From the NCBI GenBank assembly GCA_913056225.1, contig CAJXMQ010000002.1, forward strand, positions 1 through 36,037: a stretch of DNA of 36,037 nucleotides, in the 5' to 3' direction. Source of the DNA: an uncultured Micrococcales bacterium. Its GTDB lineage: Bacteria > Actinomycetota > Actinomycetes > Actinomycetales > Microbacteriaceae. Below are positions 26,673 to 35,746 of the stretch, one piece after another; the first letter of the stretch is position 1; every line of letters begins with the position of its first letter. The notes below the pieces were generated by a model, which searched no databases, was not told the DNA's origin, and saw only the letters and a list, made by a program, of their open reading frames with translations. A program made the translations under genes and the position numbers.

Positions 26673-26698
26673 CAATCCCTTGTGGCAAGATAGTTAGG

Positions 26699-27775
26699 AT
26701 GCAGAAAACTCTACCTAAAGCCCCTAAATCATTGGGGAGGACTCGGCACGTGTTGAATTCTGCAATTGCAGCAATCAAAGGCGAGGCAAATCAGCTTGGT
26801 TTTTCAAAAGTTTCCTCAGTAATCATCGTGCTTGTTGATGGCTTAGGTTATCGACAGCTGGAACAAGTCGCAGGTCATGCACCCGTTATGTGGAAAAACT
26901 CAAAGCCAATATTGTCGGCGTTTCCTGCAACCACAAGCAATAACATCAAAAGTTTTGCAACTGGTCTCATGCCTTGCGATCATGGATTTTTGGGCTATCG
27001 AGTGAGACATCATCAGGGGGTAAGCAACCTGTTGAGCGACTTAGACAAATATGACCTAGAAGAGTTTTCTTCTGTGGTGAATATACCTGAGACCAAAACT
27101 GGAGTGGAGATTTCCACAGTTTCAATGCAGGAGTATGAAAACTCCGGATTTTCAAAGCTAACCATGGGTGGTTCAAACTTCGTTGCCGCGGAAACGATTG
27201 AAGATAGGTTTTTGAAAGCTCGCGAGATAACTAGGAAATCTAATCAACTGGTTTATCTGTATATCCCAGAGTTGGATAAAACTGGACACAAAGAGGGCTG
27301 GGGAAGTGATTTGTGGCTTAGCTATCTGGAGCAGGTTGACTCTGAGATTAGAAAAACTGACACTAGTGACCTAGGGCTGGTGCTAATAAGCGATCATGGG
27401 ATGGTGAACACCAGTGAAGAATTCCAAATTCATTTGGACAAGTACATCGACGCTGAAGATATTGACGCCATTACCGGCGACACCCGGTGCAACTATCTGC
27501 ACACCGAACTATCTCTGGAAGAGGTAACCCAGAGGCTCACTGACGAGCCGGTTGATGTTTACTCCACAGAGCAGATAGAGCAATTGGGTTGGTTTGGAGG
27601 GGAAATAAAGTCAGAATTCCGCTACCGGCTTCCAGAACTTGTTCTAATTGCTCGAGGGGATCATGTCCTGCTGCACAAGGATTTCAACACCGAGCGCGCC
27701 TACAAAATGGTTGGCCACCACGGAACATTTGATTCAAGGGAGCTGGAAGTGCCCCTGATGAGAATTGGAATCTAG
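26699..27775 (+). CDS. alkaline phosphatase superfamily protein (phosphodiesterase-like)
   Basis: A 358-residue member of the nucleotide pyrophosphatase/phosphodiesterase branch of the alkaline phosphatase superfamily. The metal- and nucleophile-bearing segments are visible in order: VLVDGLGYRQ, FPATTSNNIKSFATGLMPCDHG (nucleophile Thr in PATT), YIPELDKTGHKEG, ISDHGMV and VGHHGTF. No signal peptide or membrane helix is apparent, so it looks cytosolic. The physiological substrate is unknown. Genes of this type near parC and sepH are common in actinobacteria. Its TAG stop overlaps the sepH stop (CTAG). No ribosome site is evident before ATG 26699. Confidence 0.9.
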   Translation: MQKTLPKAPKSLGRTRHVLNSAIAAIKGEANQLGFSKVSSVIIVLVDGLGYRQLEQVAGHAPVMWKNSKPILSAFPATTSNNIKSFATGLMPCDHGFLGYRVRHHQGVSNLLSDLDKYDLEEFSSVVNIPETKTGVEISTVSMQEYENSGFSKLTMGGSNFVAAETIEDRFLKAREITRKSNQLVYLYIPELDKTGHKEGWGSDLWLSYLEQVDSEIRKTDTSDLGLVLISDHGMVNTSEEFQIHLDKYIDAEDIDAITGDTRCNYLHTELSLEEVTQRLTDEPVDVYSTEQIEQLGWFGGEIKSEFRYRLPELVLIARGDHVLLHKDFNTERAYKMVGHHGTFDSRELEVPLMRIGI

Positions 27776-28512
27776 TCCTCTTCCTCGTCTTTCTTGCCAT
27801 CCCCTGCACCGAAGACTATTTCGTCCCAACTTGGCAATGAGGGGCGCTTCGAACTTGATTCGGGCTTAGGCACAAAAGGTTCGGATTCTTTTTGGGCCCT
27901 TCTCCGCTGAAGTTCCTCCAGTAGGTCAGTAGCAACACTGCTTGCATCCGAGGTTTGCTCTTCTGGCTCAGTCTCGGTTGTTTCAATTACACTCAGCGAA
28001 ACAGGAGCGGGTTGCTCATCAAATATTTCTCGGGCGCCGTCATTGATTGGTTTCAACCAGTTATTTCGCGGGTCAAAACTAAAAATAGCCTCGCTATCGT
28101 TTGAAGTCGCGGTTAGCGTCCACTGGTCATCTTGCTTCGAGACACGGTATTCAACATCTCCCAGACGATGGGTAATCAGTTTTGAAAGCTCGATTGTTTC
28201 ATCGAAGTCTTGAGCAACAACGTAAACAGCTAGTGCTGATGCCTTCACGTAATCAAGTTCTGCCATTACCGGAGCCGCAAAGGGCTCTACTTGTTCCGAA
28301 TCCACTCCAAGTTGCGCTGAGACCTCTTCCAGCGTTTTTCCGGATCTAATCAGAGATTGGACTTCCCCAGGTGAGAAGTTTGATGCTTGAGTGTCCTGGT
28401 TTCTCATGGCTTGTCGGAGTTGGGTGTTAATTTCCAAACGAACGGTGGCACCATTCTCGTCTTCGAGAATTAGAAAGTCACCTTCCCTGCGTGAAAACTT
28501 TATGTCTTTCAT
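27772..28512 (-). CDS. sepH: cell division regulator SepH (DUF3071)
   Basis: SepH is an actinobacterial cell-division protein that interacts with FtsZ and promotes its assembly. The 246-residue protein starts MKDIKFSRREGDFLILED, the DUF3071 N-terminus. A helix-turn-helix follows at about residues 45-85 (FSPGEVQSLIRSGKTLEEVS). After a low-complexity Glu/Ser/Thr-rich linker it ends in the conserved RPSLPSWDEIVFGAG motif and an acidic tail. The track ORF starts 12 codons too early at a TTG. ATG 28512 has AGGAGG at ideal spacing. It is convergent with, and overlaps by 4 bases, the phosphodiesterase-like gene. Confidence 0.9.
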   Translation of the reverse strand: MKDIKFSRREGDFLILEDENGATVRLEINTQLRQAMRNQDTQASNFSPGEVQSLIRSGKTLEEVSAQLGVDSEQVEPFAAPVMAELDYVKASALAVYVVAQDFDETIELSKLITHRLGDVEYRVSKQDDQWTLTATSNDSEAIFSFDPRNNWLKPINDGAREIFDEQPAPVSLSVIETTETEPEEQTSDASSVATDLLEELQRRRAQKESEPFVPKPESSSKRPSLPSWDEIVFGAGDGKKDEEED

Positions 28513-28618
28513 GTGGCCTCCTGCTGCTACTTTGTCATCTAATTGCAAAAACCAGCTGATTTCAGACTGTGATTTTTGATATTCCCTGAACTTGTCCTGT
28601 GAATTTACCGTGGCGAGC

Positions 28619-28647
28619 TTGATTTAGGGAGCTTAATCAGGCATAGT
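28619..28647 (+). promoter_or_regulatory. sigma-70-type promoter for DUF4193 gene
   Basis: TTGATT (28619-28624), 17 bases, then CATAGT (28642-28647). The start would be near 28654, giving a leader of about 25 bases that contains the ribosome site AGAGGTG before GTG 28679. The rest of the 166-base gap holds the sepH ribosome site and a weak sepH promoter candidate (CTGAAA-N17-TTAGAT on -). Confidence 0.5.
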
Positions 28648-28678
28648 TTCGCCCTGAAACAGATGGAAGAGGTGTTTC

Positions 28679-28963
28679 GTGGCAACTGACTACGATGCGC
28701 AGAGAAAAGGCGAAGACGATACTGAGAGTATCGAGGTTCTAAAAGAACGCATGCCCGATAAGCCCAGCGGCATTAGTGATGGCGATGATAGCGAATTAGA
28801 ACCATACAGCGCTCCGGATGTTGTCAATGAAGAGCTAGATGTGGTGGTCATGCCGAAGCAGGAAAACGAGTTCACATGCATGGAGTGCTTCTTGCTGAAA
28901 CCAGCCACACAGCTGGGAAAGAAGAGTCGTCAGGGCTCAATTTGCCTTGACTGCTCCAGCTAG
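28679..28963 (+). CDS. DUF4193 domain-containing protein
   Basis: A 94-residue acidic protein starting MATDYDAQRKGEDD, the hallmark of the DUF4193 family, with CMECFLLKPATQL and ICLDC near the end forming a probable four-Cys zinc ribbon. The function is unknown, but it is conserved next to dut and sepH across actinobacteria. The middle (residues 20-60) is very acidic and probably disordered. The start is a GTG with ribosome site AGAGGTG. Its 3' end overlaps the convergent DUF3093 gene by 27 bases. Confidence 0.92.
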   Translation: MATDYDAQRKGEDDTESIEVLKERMPDKPSGISDGDDSELEPYSAPDVVNEELDVVVMPKQENEFTCMECFLLKPATQLGKKSRQGSICLDCSS

Positions 28964-29383
28964 TGCTTTAGACAAACCTTCTGGGTCGCGGGTACTAATG
29001 AGTAGTTTCTTGTATGGATCTTCTGGGTCTATGTTGTCCAGCCTGACCACCGAGTCGATTCCGCCTCGAATTTGAAAAAAAGTATCGGGTCCTAGCTCTG
29101 GGCCTCTGGCCCTGAAGGCATCTTCACCAGATAGGGGCACTGGGTTTGTCAAAACCGACAAGGGGATTACCGCTCTTCCTAGCACCAACTCTTTATCACT
29201 AACTGAAATGCTGGGTGACATCCCATAAAGCAATGCATTCACCGCCAGAGTCACTGCTAGACCGATAAAAAAAGCTAAATACCAATCAAACGGCCCCAGC
29301 ATGAGTGTGAATCCTGGGATTAGTAAAAGCGTGGAAAGGGTCAATCCAATTGGTGGATTGAGTTTCTCTGAATAAATGGTCAT
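28937..29383 (-). CDS. DUF3093 domain-containing membrane protein
   Basis: A 148-residue protein of the actinobacterial DUF3093 family, starting MTIYSEKLNPPIG. It has two hydrophobic segments, about residues 12-30 and 33-54, and then a soluble domain with GRAVIPLSVL and DPEDPYKKLLISTRDPEGL. The function is unknown. It is encoded divergently from dut across 23 bases and overlaps the DUF4193 gene at its 3' end. The ATG has no ribosome site, and TAATCT lies 8-13 bases upstream, so the message is probably leaderless or nearly so. Confidence 0.9.
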   Translation of the reverse strand: MTIYSEKLNPPIGLTLSTLLLIPGFTLMLGPFDWYLAFFIGLAVTLAVNALLYGMSPSISVSDKELVLGRAVIPLSVLTNPVPLSGEDAFRARGPELGPDTFFQIRGGIDSVVRLDNIDPEDPYKKLLISTRDPEGLSKALAGAVKAN

Positions 29384-29390
29384 CAGTTAT

Positions 29391-29400
29391 AGATTACGCT
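29391..29400. promoter_or_regulatory. overlapping back-to-back -10 boxes (DUF3093 / dut)
   Basis: On +, TACGCT (29395-29400) lies at -12 to -7 from the dut GTG. On -, TAATCT (29396-29391) lies at -13 to -8 from the DUF3093 ATG. The two boxes share two bases, so one small melted region may serve transcription in both directions. Confidence 0.5.
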
Positions 29401-29406
29401 CTAACC

Positions 29407-29844
29407 GTGGAAAATTCTGTGCAGGTATTGATTGTTGGCGATAGTGAATTAGTTCCCGGTTATGCCAAGGCGGGTGACGCAGGTGCTGATCTGCGTGCGA
29501 GCGAGGCCGGCAGGATAGGCCCTGGAGAAAGACTATTGGTGCCAACAGGAGTGAAAATAGCACTCCCTGATGGCTTCGTTGGATTAGTTCACCCAAGAAG
29601 TGGTTTGGCCGTGAAACACGGCATCACGGTGTTGAATACCCCTGGCACCATTGATAGTGGTTATCGGGGCGAATTGAAGGTTGTTTTGCTGAATACCTCA
29701 AATGATGAGTTTGTGTTTGAACGCGGTGAGAGAATTGCTCAACTGGTAATTCAGAAATATGAAAAAGCTGAATTTGTTGAGGTTTCCTCATTGCCAGAGA
29801 CTGAGCGTGGCGAGGGTGGATTTGGTTCATCCGGAAGGAACTGA
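29407..29844 (+). CDS. dut: dUTP diphosphatase
   Basis: Hydrolyses dUTP to dUMP and pyrophosphate, keeping uracil out of DNA and supplying dTMP synthesis. It is a homotrimer. The 145-residue protein has the trimeric dUTPase motifs in order: AGDAGADLRA, PRSGLAVKHGI, GTIDSGYRGELKV, GERIAQLV and the C-terminal GEGGFGSSGR arm that closes over the nucleotide. The start is a GTG without ribosome site but with TACGCT at -12 to -7. The stop overlaps the start of the DUF3710 gene by one base (TGATG). Confidence 0.97.
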   Translation: MENSVQVLIVGDSELVPGYAKAGDAGADLRASEAGRIGPGERLLVPTGVKIALPDGFVGLVHPRSGLAVKHGITVLNTPGTIDSGYRGELKVVLLNTSNDEFVFERGERIAQLVIQKYEKAEFVEVSSLPETERGEGGFGSSGRN

Positions 29845-30407
29845 TGAGTGAAGTGGAGAGGTCCGAGAAGGGGCCATTTGATATTTCTGAAGTTGGTCAG
29901 TTGCGGCCCTATATTGACTTTGGGTCGATTCGAGTCTCCCCAAACAAGGAGGCAAAGCTGCGTGTCGAATTAGAAGAGAAGACGAAAAAGGTCGTAGCAA
30001 TCACAATTCTTTTTGGCGAGACCACCTTGCAGTTGCAGGCATTTGCGGCGCCTAAGACCTCCGGAATTTGGCAAGAGGCACTGGAGCCGATTCAGAATTC
30101 AATCAAAAAACAGGGCGGTACGGCCGAGGTGGTAAAAGGAATGTTGGGTGAAGAGGTCAGAGCTCAAATCCCAGTTGAATCGGAGGGCAAAAAAGGATTC
30201 AGGAGCAGTATCTTTTTGGGCATAGATGGACCCAGATGGATGCTTCGCGGAGTTATTTTTGGAAAAGCCGCCAACGATAGCGAGCATTACCAGCAGGCAA
30301 TCGAGGCCTTTAGGTCAACCGTCGTTGACAGGGGTAATGTTCCACTTCCTCCAAATGAACTATTGCCACTGAAGCTTCCAGAGTCGCAGGTCGATAAGAG
30401 TGAGTGA
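29844..30407 (+). CDS. DUF3710 domain-containing protein
   Basis: A 187-residue soluble protein of the actinobacterial DUF3710 family. Typical segments are GPFDISEV, YIDFGSIRV, the LQLQAFAAPKTSGIW strand-helix and GPRWMLRGVIFG. The function is unknown. It is translationally coupled to dut (TGATG) with AAGGA just upstream, and its own end overlaps the DUF3159 gene by 8 bases, so the three form one operon. The small OB-fold gene often found between DUF3710 and DUF3159 in relatives is absent here. Confidence 0.9.
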   Translation: MSEVERSEKGPFDISEVGQLRPYIDFGSIRVSPNKEAKLRVELEEKTKKVVAITILFGETTLQLQAFAAPKTSGIWQEALEPIQNSIKKQGGTAEVVKGMLGEEVRAQIPVESEGKKGFRSSIFLGIDGPRWMLRGVIFGKAANDSEHYQQAIEAFRSTVVDRGNVPLPPNELLPLKLPESQVDKSE

Positions 30408-31068
30408 CGACAGCGTCAGAAAACAGGTCGCCAGTCGGCTCGGGCTGAATAGCGATGGAGACCAGGTCAGTTTTTCTCCCGCTTCACTTTTGTCCTCTAT
30501 GGGAGGTCGGCTTGGAATTGTTGAGGCTGTATTGCCAACAATTTTATTTATCTCAGTTTTCAGTTTCACTCAACAAGGTCTGCCGGCAGTGGTGGCTGCC
30601 GCAAGTAGTTCAATAGTTTTCCTTGTGATTCGATTGATAACAAAGGGAATGCTAAGCCAGGTCTTGGTTGGAGGCCTAGGTGTTGCAATCGCGGCGTTTC
30701 TTGCTCTAAGAGAGGGTGGACAGACCGAGGACTACTTTTTGCTGGGGTTTTATACAAACGCGGCTTATGGATCTGTTCTCTTGATAAGCATCTTGATTAG
30801 GCAACCTCTGATTGGTGTTGCGGTTGCCTTACTTACTGGCAATAAGGAGTGGAAAAAAGTTCCATCGATTAGCTACAGGTTTTACCTGGTAACAACGATG
30901 TGGGTGGTGTTTTTCAGCCTAAGACTCCTAGTCCAATTGCCGCTATATTTCGCCGGAGCCATCGAGGCGCTTGCCACGGCAAGGCTGGTAATGGGTGCAC
31001 CGCTTTACGCATTGTTGTTGGTAGCCAGTTGGCTGATACTCAAAGCGGTGTTTTTACAAAAGCGATAG
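30400..31068 (+). CDS. DUF3159 domain-containing membrane protein
   Basis: A 222-residue integral membrane protein of the DUF3159 family with about five or six hydrophobic segments between residues 39 and 217 (for example IVEAVLPTILFISVFSF and VLLISILIRQPLIGVAVAL). The N-terminal 35 residues are cytosolic (VRKQVASRLGLNSDG). The function is unknown. The start is a GTG inside the end of the DUF3710 gene. The reading frame ends 32 bases before acnA, which has its own strong ribosome site. Confidence 0.9.
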   Translation: MSDDSVRKQVASRLGLNSDGDQVSFSPASLLSSMGGRLGIVEAVLPTILFISVFSFTQQGLPAVVAAASSSIVFLVIRLITKGMLSQVLVGGLGVAIAAFLALREGGQTEDYFLLGFYTNAAYGSVLLISILIRQPLIGVAVALLTGNKEWKKVPSISYRFYLVTTMWVVFFSLRLLVQLPLYFAGAIEALATARLVMGAPLYALLLVASWLILKAVFLQKR

Positions 31069-31100
31069 ATTTATAAATAGGGAAACACATAAGGAGTGAC

Positions 31101-33770
31101 ATGGCTAACAGTTTCGACGCCAAGCAAAAACTTTCGGTAGCTGGCAAGGAATACAGCTTTTATAACATCAACAAGGCGAGCACAAAGAAGTTGCCATACA
31201 GCCTTAACATCTTGTTGGAAAATCTTCTTCGTACCGAAGACGGTAAGAACATAACCAAAGATCACATCAACACCTTGGCAAACTGGGATGCCAAAGCTGA
31301 GCCAAGCAATGAGATTCAGTTCACGCCTGCTCGCGTGATCATGCAGGACTTTACCGGTGTGCCTTGTGTGGTTGATTTGGCAACCATGCGAGAGGCGGTT
31401 GCTGAACTTGGCGGAGACCCTCAACAAATTAACCCATTGGCTCCCGCTGAGATGGTCATTGACCACTCCGTAGTGATCGATGTTGCAGGCACGGCAGATG
31501 CTGCTGAGCGAAACGTAGAATTCGAGTATCAGCGAAACGGTGAGCGTTATCAGTTCTTGAGATGGGGCCAGGGTGCCTTTCAAGATTTCAAGGTGGTCCC
31601 CCCTGGAACAGGTATCGTGCACCAGGTAAACATTGAATATTTGGCTCGAACAGTTATGGCTCGTGAGGTCAACGGCGAACTCACCGCCTATCCCGACAGC
31701 TGTGTAGGAACAGACTCTCACACGACAATGGTTAACGGTCTTGGGGTCTTAGGTTGGGGAGTAGGGGGCATCGAGGCTGAGGCCGCTATGCTTGGCCAAC
31801 CAGTTTCAATGCTGATTCCAAGGGTTGTCGGTTTTAAGCTCACGGGAGAGATTCCGATTGGTGCTACTGCAACTGACGTTGTGTTGACCATCACCGAAAT
31901 GCTTCGTAACCACGGTGTTGTCGGCAAATTCGTGGAGTTCTATGGCGAGGGTGTCGCATCAGTTCCCCTTGCCAACCGAGCAACTATTGGAAACATGTCA
32001 CCGGAGTTTGGTTCAACTGTCGCCATCTTCCCCATCGACGATGTGACTCTTGACTATCTGCGGTTGACCGGGCGCGACCAGGACCAGATTGACCTTGTTG
32101 AGCAATACAGCAAAACTCAGGGTTTGTGGCATGACGCTTCAACCGAGGCCGAGTACAGCGAATATTTGGAATTAGATCTTTCCACGGTAGTTCCATCCAT
32201 TGCTGGCCCTAAGAGGCCTCAGGACAGAATCTCTTTGGACAATGCAAAATCAAGTTTCGAAAAAGATCTTGCCAACTACTCCAAGACTGAATCAAACCCT
32301 GCCCAGGTGAAGGGCAAGGAGTTTGCTGTTGATAATGGCTATGTTTCGATTGCGAGCATCACCTCTTGCACCAATACCTCAAACCCATCGGTAATGATGG
32401 CGGCTGGGCTTTTGGCCAAGAAGGCAGTTGAGATGGGATTGAAGGCAAAGCCATGGGTGAAGACTTCTCTGGCTCCGGGCAGCAAGGTGGTTACTGACTA
32501 CTACGACAAGTCCGGTTTGACCAATTACTTAGACCAGCTGGGTTTCCAACTGGTTGGCTATGGTTGCACTACCTGCATCGGAAACTCAGGACCATTGGAC
32601 CCAGCGATCAGTGAGGCTATTCACGAAAATGACTTGGCGGTCACAAGTGTTTTGAGCGGGAACAGGAACTTCGAGGGTCGAATCAACCCAGATGTGAAGA
32701 TGAACTACCTGGCGTCACCACCGCTAGTTATCGCTTACGCTTTGGCCGGAACCATGGATTTTGATTTCGAAAGTGACTCACTCGGTGAAGATGCTGATGG
32801 AAACGATATCTACCTTCGTGACATTTGGCCTACGCCAGATGAGGTTCAAAAGACCATAGATAGCTCCATAAGTAGCGATATGTTCACCCATGAATACGCA
32901 TCTGTGTTTGAGGGCGATGAGCGCTGGAAGTCGCTACCCACCCCAGAGGGTGACACTTTCACCTGGGATGACAACTCAACATACGTGAAAAAGCCTCCCT
33001 ATTTTGAAGGAATGGGCATGCAGCCCAAACCTGTAACAGATGTATCAAATGCGAGAGTGCTTGCCAAGCTTGGAGATTCAGTGACCACAGACCACATTTC
33101 TCCCGCTGGAACAATCAAGCTCGATAGTCCAGCTGGTCAGTATCTTTCAGATAAGGGCGTCACTCGGGTTGATTTCAATAGCTATGGCTCACGAAGAGGA
33201 AACCATGAGGTCATGATTCGGGGCACCTTTGCCAACATACGTCTGCGTAATCAACTTCTGAATGATGTCGAGGGCGGTTACACCAGAGATTTCACGACAG
33301 ATGCAGGGGAGCAAAGTTTCATCTTTGACGCCAGCGAGAACTACAAATCAAACGATGTTCCGTTGGTGATTTTGGCTGGAAAAGAATATGGTTCCGGGTC
33401 GTCCAGAGACTGGGCAGCCAAGGGAACCAGTTTGCTCGGCGTAAAAGTAGTAATTGCCGAGAGTTTCGAGCGAATCCACAGATCTAATCTGATTGGAATG
33501 GGTGTGTTGCCGTTGCAGTTCCCAGCGGGTGAGACAGCCGAAAGCCTGGGATTGGACGGTACCGAAAGTTTCGACTTTATCGGCATCGACAAGCTCAATG
33601 ATGGAGTTACACCTGAAACGGTGAGGGTGAGAGTTAGTCCAACATCTCATTCTGGCGAAAAGCCAGTCATTGAATTTGATGCCAAGGTAAGAATCGACAC
33701 CCCGGGTGAAGCTGATTACTTCCGCAATGGAGGCATCTTGCAATACGTGCTGAGAAGTCTGGTGGCCTAG
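31101..33770 (+). CDS. acnA: aconitate hydratase
   Basis: A TCA-cycle enzyme that isomerises citrate and isocitrate with a [4Fe-4S] cluster. Its 889 residues match the AcnA/IRP1-type family. Cluster cysteines are in TSCTNTSNP (about residue 421) and [13 protein letters not shown] (about 488 and 491). The [12 protein letters not shown] and [12 protein letters not shown] motifs of the substrate site are present. ATG 31101 has the strong ribosome site AAGGAG. An AT-rich TTTATAAAT stretch just upstream (31071-31078) may include a -10 element. It lies in tandem with dxs, 35 bases apart. Confidence 0.97.
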   Translation: MANSFDAKQKLSVAGKEYSFYNINKASTKKLPYSLNILLENLLRTEDGKNITKDHINTLANWDAKAEPSNEIQFTPARVIMQDFTGVPCVVDLATMREAVAELGGDPQQINPLAPAEMVIDHSVVIDVAGTADAAERNVEFEYQRNGERYQFLRWGQGAFQDFKVVPPGTGIVHQVNIEYLARTVMAREVNGELTAYPDSCVGTDSHTTMVNGLGVLGWGVGGIEAEAAMLGQPVSMLIPRVVGFKLTGEIPIGATATDVVLTITEMLRNHGVVGKFVEFYGEGVASVPLANRATIGNMSPEFGSTVAIFPIDDVTLDYLRLTGRDQDQIDLVEQYSKTQGLWHDASTEAEYSEYLELDLSTVVPSIAGPKRPQDRISLDNAKSSFEKDLANYSKTESNPAQVKGKEFAVDNGYVSIASITSCTNTSNPSVMMAAGLLAKKAVEMGLKAKPWVKTSLAPGSKVVTDYYDKSGLTNYLDQLGFQLVGYGCTTCIGNSGPLDPAISEAIHENDLAVTSVLSGNRNFEGRINPDVKMNYLASPPLVIAYALAGTMDFDFESDSLGEDADGNDIYLRDIWPTPDEVQKTIDSSISSDMFTHEYASVFEGDERWKSLPTPEGDTFTWDDNSTYVKKPPYFEGMGMQPKPVTDVSNARVLAKLGDSVTTDHISPAGTIKLDSPAGQYLSDKGVTRVDFNSYGSRRGNHEVMIRGTFANIRLRNQLLNDVEGGYTRDFTTDAGEQSFIFDASENYKSNDVPLVILAGKEYGSGSSRDWAAKGTSLLGVKVVIAESFERIHRSNLIGMGVLPLQFPAGETAESLGLDGTESFDFIGIDKLNDGVTPETVRVRVSPTSHSGEKPVIEFDAKVRIDTPGEADYFRNGGILQYVLRSLVA

Positions 33771-33805
33771 GAAATAGCAAACTGCTTAGGTTTGTTTGAA
33801 TTCTC

Positions 33806-35746
33806 ATGTTGTTGCAAAATATCAAGTCCCCAGAGGATCTGAAAAAGCTCACCGAGCAGCAGATCAAGTCCCTTGCGGATGAAATCCGGGCAAAGCTAAT
33901 TGAGGTGGTTAGCGCCTCAGGTGGTCACCTTGGACCGAACCTAGGTGTTGTTGAGACAACGATTGCCATCCATCGAGTTTTTGATTCGCCTAGCGACAGC
34001 ATTGTTTTTGACACTGGACATCAAAGCTATGTTCACAAAATGCTCACCGGTCGCTGGGACCTACATAACCTTCGTGAGCGGGATGGAATAGCGGGATACC
34101 CGCAGCGAGAAGAGAGCGTTCACGACATTGTTGAAAACTCTCACGCTTCCACGGCAATCAGCTGGGCTGATGGTATTTCTCGAGCGCAGGCTGCAAAAGG
34201 TGAAACTGATAAGCACGTTGTCGCGGTTATTGGCGACGGTGCGCTCACCGGCGGAATGGCCTGGGAAGCTTTGAATAACATCAGCGATGACAATGATCGC
34301 TCGCTAGTTATTGTGGTCAATGACAATGGCAGGAGTTATGCACCCACCATCGGCGGTTTTGCCAAACACCTCAACAGCATTCGCACTGAGACCTGGTATA
34401 AAAAACTTCACAGAGCGTCCAGAAGAACTTTTTTCCGATTTGGACTATTTGGAAAGTTAGTTTTCTCGGCCGCGGAAGGTGCGGGCAAGGGCTGGATTAA
34501 CACTTTTGCACCCAAAGGTCTCTTCCCAAACCTAGACATCAAATACATCGGCCCAATCGATGGTCATGATATTTCCGCGATGGAAACCGCTTTGTCACAG
34601 GCCAAGCACTACAACGCTCCAGTGATCGTTCACGCTATAACTCAAAAGGGCAAGGGTTACGACCCTGCTATTTCCGACGAGGCGGATCAGTTCCATGCAG
34701 TTGGGCAAATTAATCCTGAGACCGGATTGCCCGTCAAAAAAAGCAATGGCGTGAGCTGGACATCGGTATTTCGGGATGAAATCACTGAAATTGCATCTGA
34801 GCGTGAGGATGTTGTTGGAATTACCGCTGCAATGATGATTCCGGTGGGTCTGGATAAGTTTCATAAAAAGTATCCTGATCGAGTTTTTGATGTTGGGATT
34901 GCAGAGCAGCACGCCACCACTAGTGCAGCGGGAATGGCCTACGGCGGTTTACACCCGGTGGTGGCCATCTATTCCACTTTTGTAAACCGTGCCTTTGATC
35001 AGCTGATGATGGACGTAGCCCTGCACAAAGCAGGAGTGACATTTGTTCTTGATCGCAGTGGTGTCACTGGCCCTGACGGCGCAAGCCACCATGGAATGTG
35101 GGACTTGGCCCTTTTACAGGTTGTTCCAAACATTGCTATTGCTGCTCCGAGAGATGCTCAGTCGCTGAGAGAGCAACTTAGAGAGGCTGTGGAGGTGTCG
35201 AATGGCCCCACTGTGATTCGCTTTCCCAAGGGTTCTGCAATTGAAAGTATTCCAAGCCTTGAAAGAACTGAAGACGGTGTAGATATCTTGGCCAGATCGG
35301 CCGCTATGGACGTTTTGATTGTTGCAACCGGCACCATGGCAACAGTGGCAATGGAAGTTCATTCACTACTGTCGGCCCAGGGGATAGGCTCAACCGTAAT
35401 TGATCCAAGATGGGTAATTCCTGTCAAACAGAGCATTGTGGAGTTCAGTCGACAGCACAGACTGGTAGTCAGCATTGAGGATGGAATTCGAGTTGGAGGA
35501 ATCGGAACACGCATCCGTCAGCAAATGCGCGCAGCTGGCATCGACACTGGATTGCAAGAAATCGGTTTGCCTGATGAATTCCTGGAACATGCAAGTCGCG
35601 ACGAAATTATGGAAAGAGTTGGCCTAACTCCCAAAGCTATTGCACGAGACATAACGGCACAGGTTCTTGGGGCAAAAGTTCCGAAGGCCAGACCTTTGGA
35701 ATCAGATTCAGTCCAAAGTTCCGAACAAAGGGAGTACGAGTCCTGA
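33806..35746 (+). CDS. dxs: 1-deoxy-D-xylulose-5-phosphate synthase
   Basis: A thiamine-diphosphate enzyme that joins pyruvate and glyceraldehyde-3-phosphate, the first step of the MEP isoprenoid pathway. Its 646 residues include HLGPNLGVVE, FDTGHQSYVHK, the ThDP/Mg motif GDGALTGGMAWEALNN (about 147-162), GPIDGHD, the AEQHA glutamate (about 366), and DRSGVTGPDGASHHG. The start ATG has no clear ribosome site. A TAGGTT box 14-19 bases upstream would give a leader of about seven bases. The 3' end overlaps the RNase D-like gene on the other strand by 39 bases. Confidence 0.96.
   Translation: MLLQNIKSPEDLKKLTEQQIKSLADEIRAKLIEVVSASGGHLGPNLGVVETTIAIHRVFDSPSDSIVFDTGHQSYVHKMLTGRWDLHNLRERDGIAGYPQREESVHDIVENSHASTAISWADGISRAQAAKGETDKHVVAVIGDGALTGGMAWEALNNISDDNDRSLVIVVNDNGRSYAPTIGGFAKHLNSIRTETWYKKLHRASRRTFFRFGLFGKLVFSAAEGAGKGWINTFAPKGLFPNLDIKYIGPIDGHDISAMETALSQAKHYNAPVIVHAITQKGKGYDPAISDEADQFHAVGQINPETGLPVKKSNGVSWTSVFRDEITEIASEREDVVGITAAMMIPVGLDKFHKKYPDRVFDVGIAEQHATTSAAGMAYGGLHPVVAIYSTFVNRAFDQLMMDVALHKAGVTFVLDRSGVTGPDGASHHGMWDLALLQVVPNIAIAAPRDAQSLREQLREAVEVSNGPTVIRFPKGSAIESIPSLERTEDGVDILARSAAMDVLIVATGTMATVAMEVHSLLSAQGIGSTVIDPRWVIPVKQSIVEFSRQHRLVVSIEDGIRVGGIGTRIRQQMRAAGIDTGLQEIGLPDEFLEHASRDEIMERVGLTPKAIARDITAQVLGAKVPKARPLESDSVQSSEQREYES

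Noticed and set aside
33771-33805. Possible terminator between acnA and dxs
   Set aside because: Only weak 4-5 bp stems (CCTA/TAGG, AGCA/TGCT) without a T-run. Read-through into dxs seems likely.
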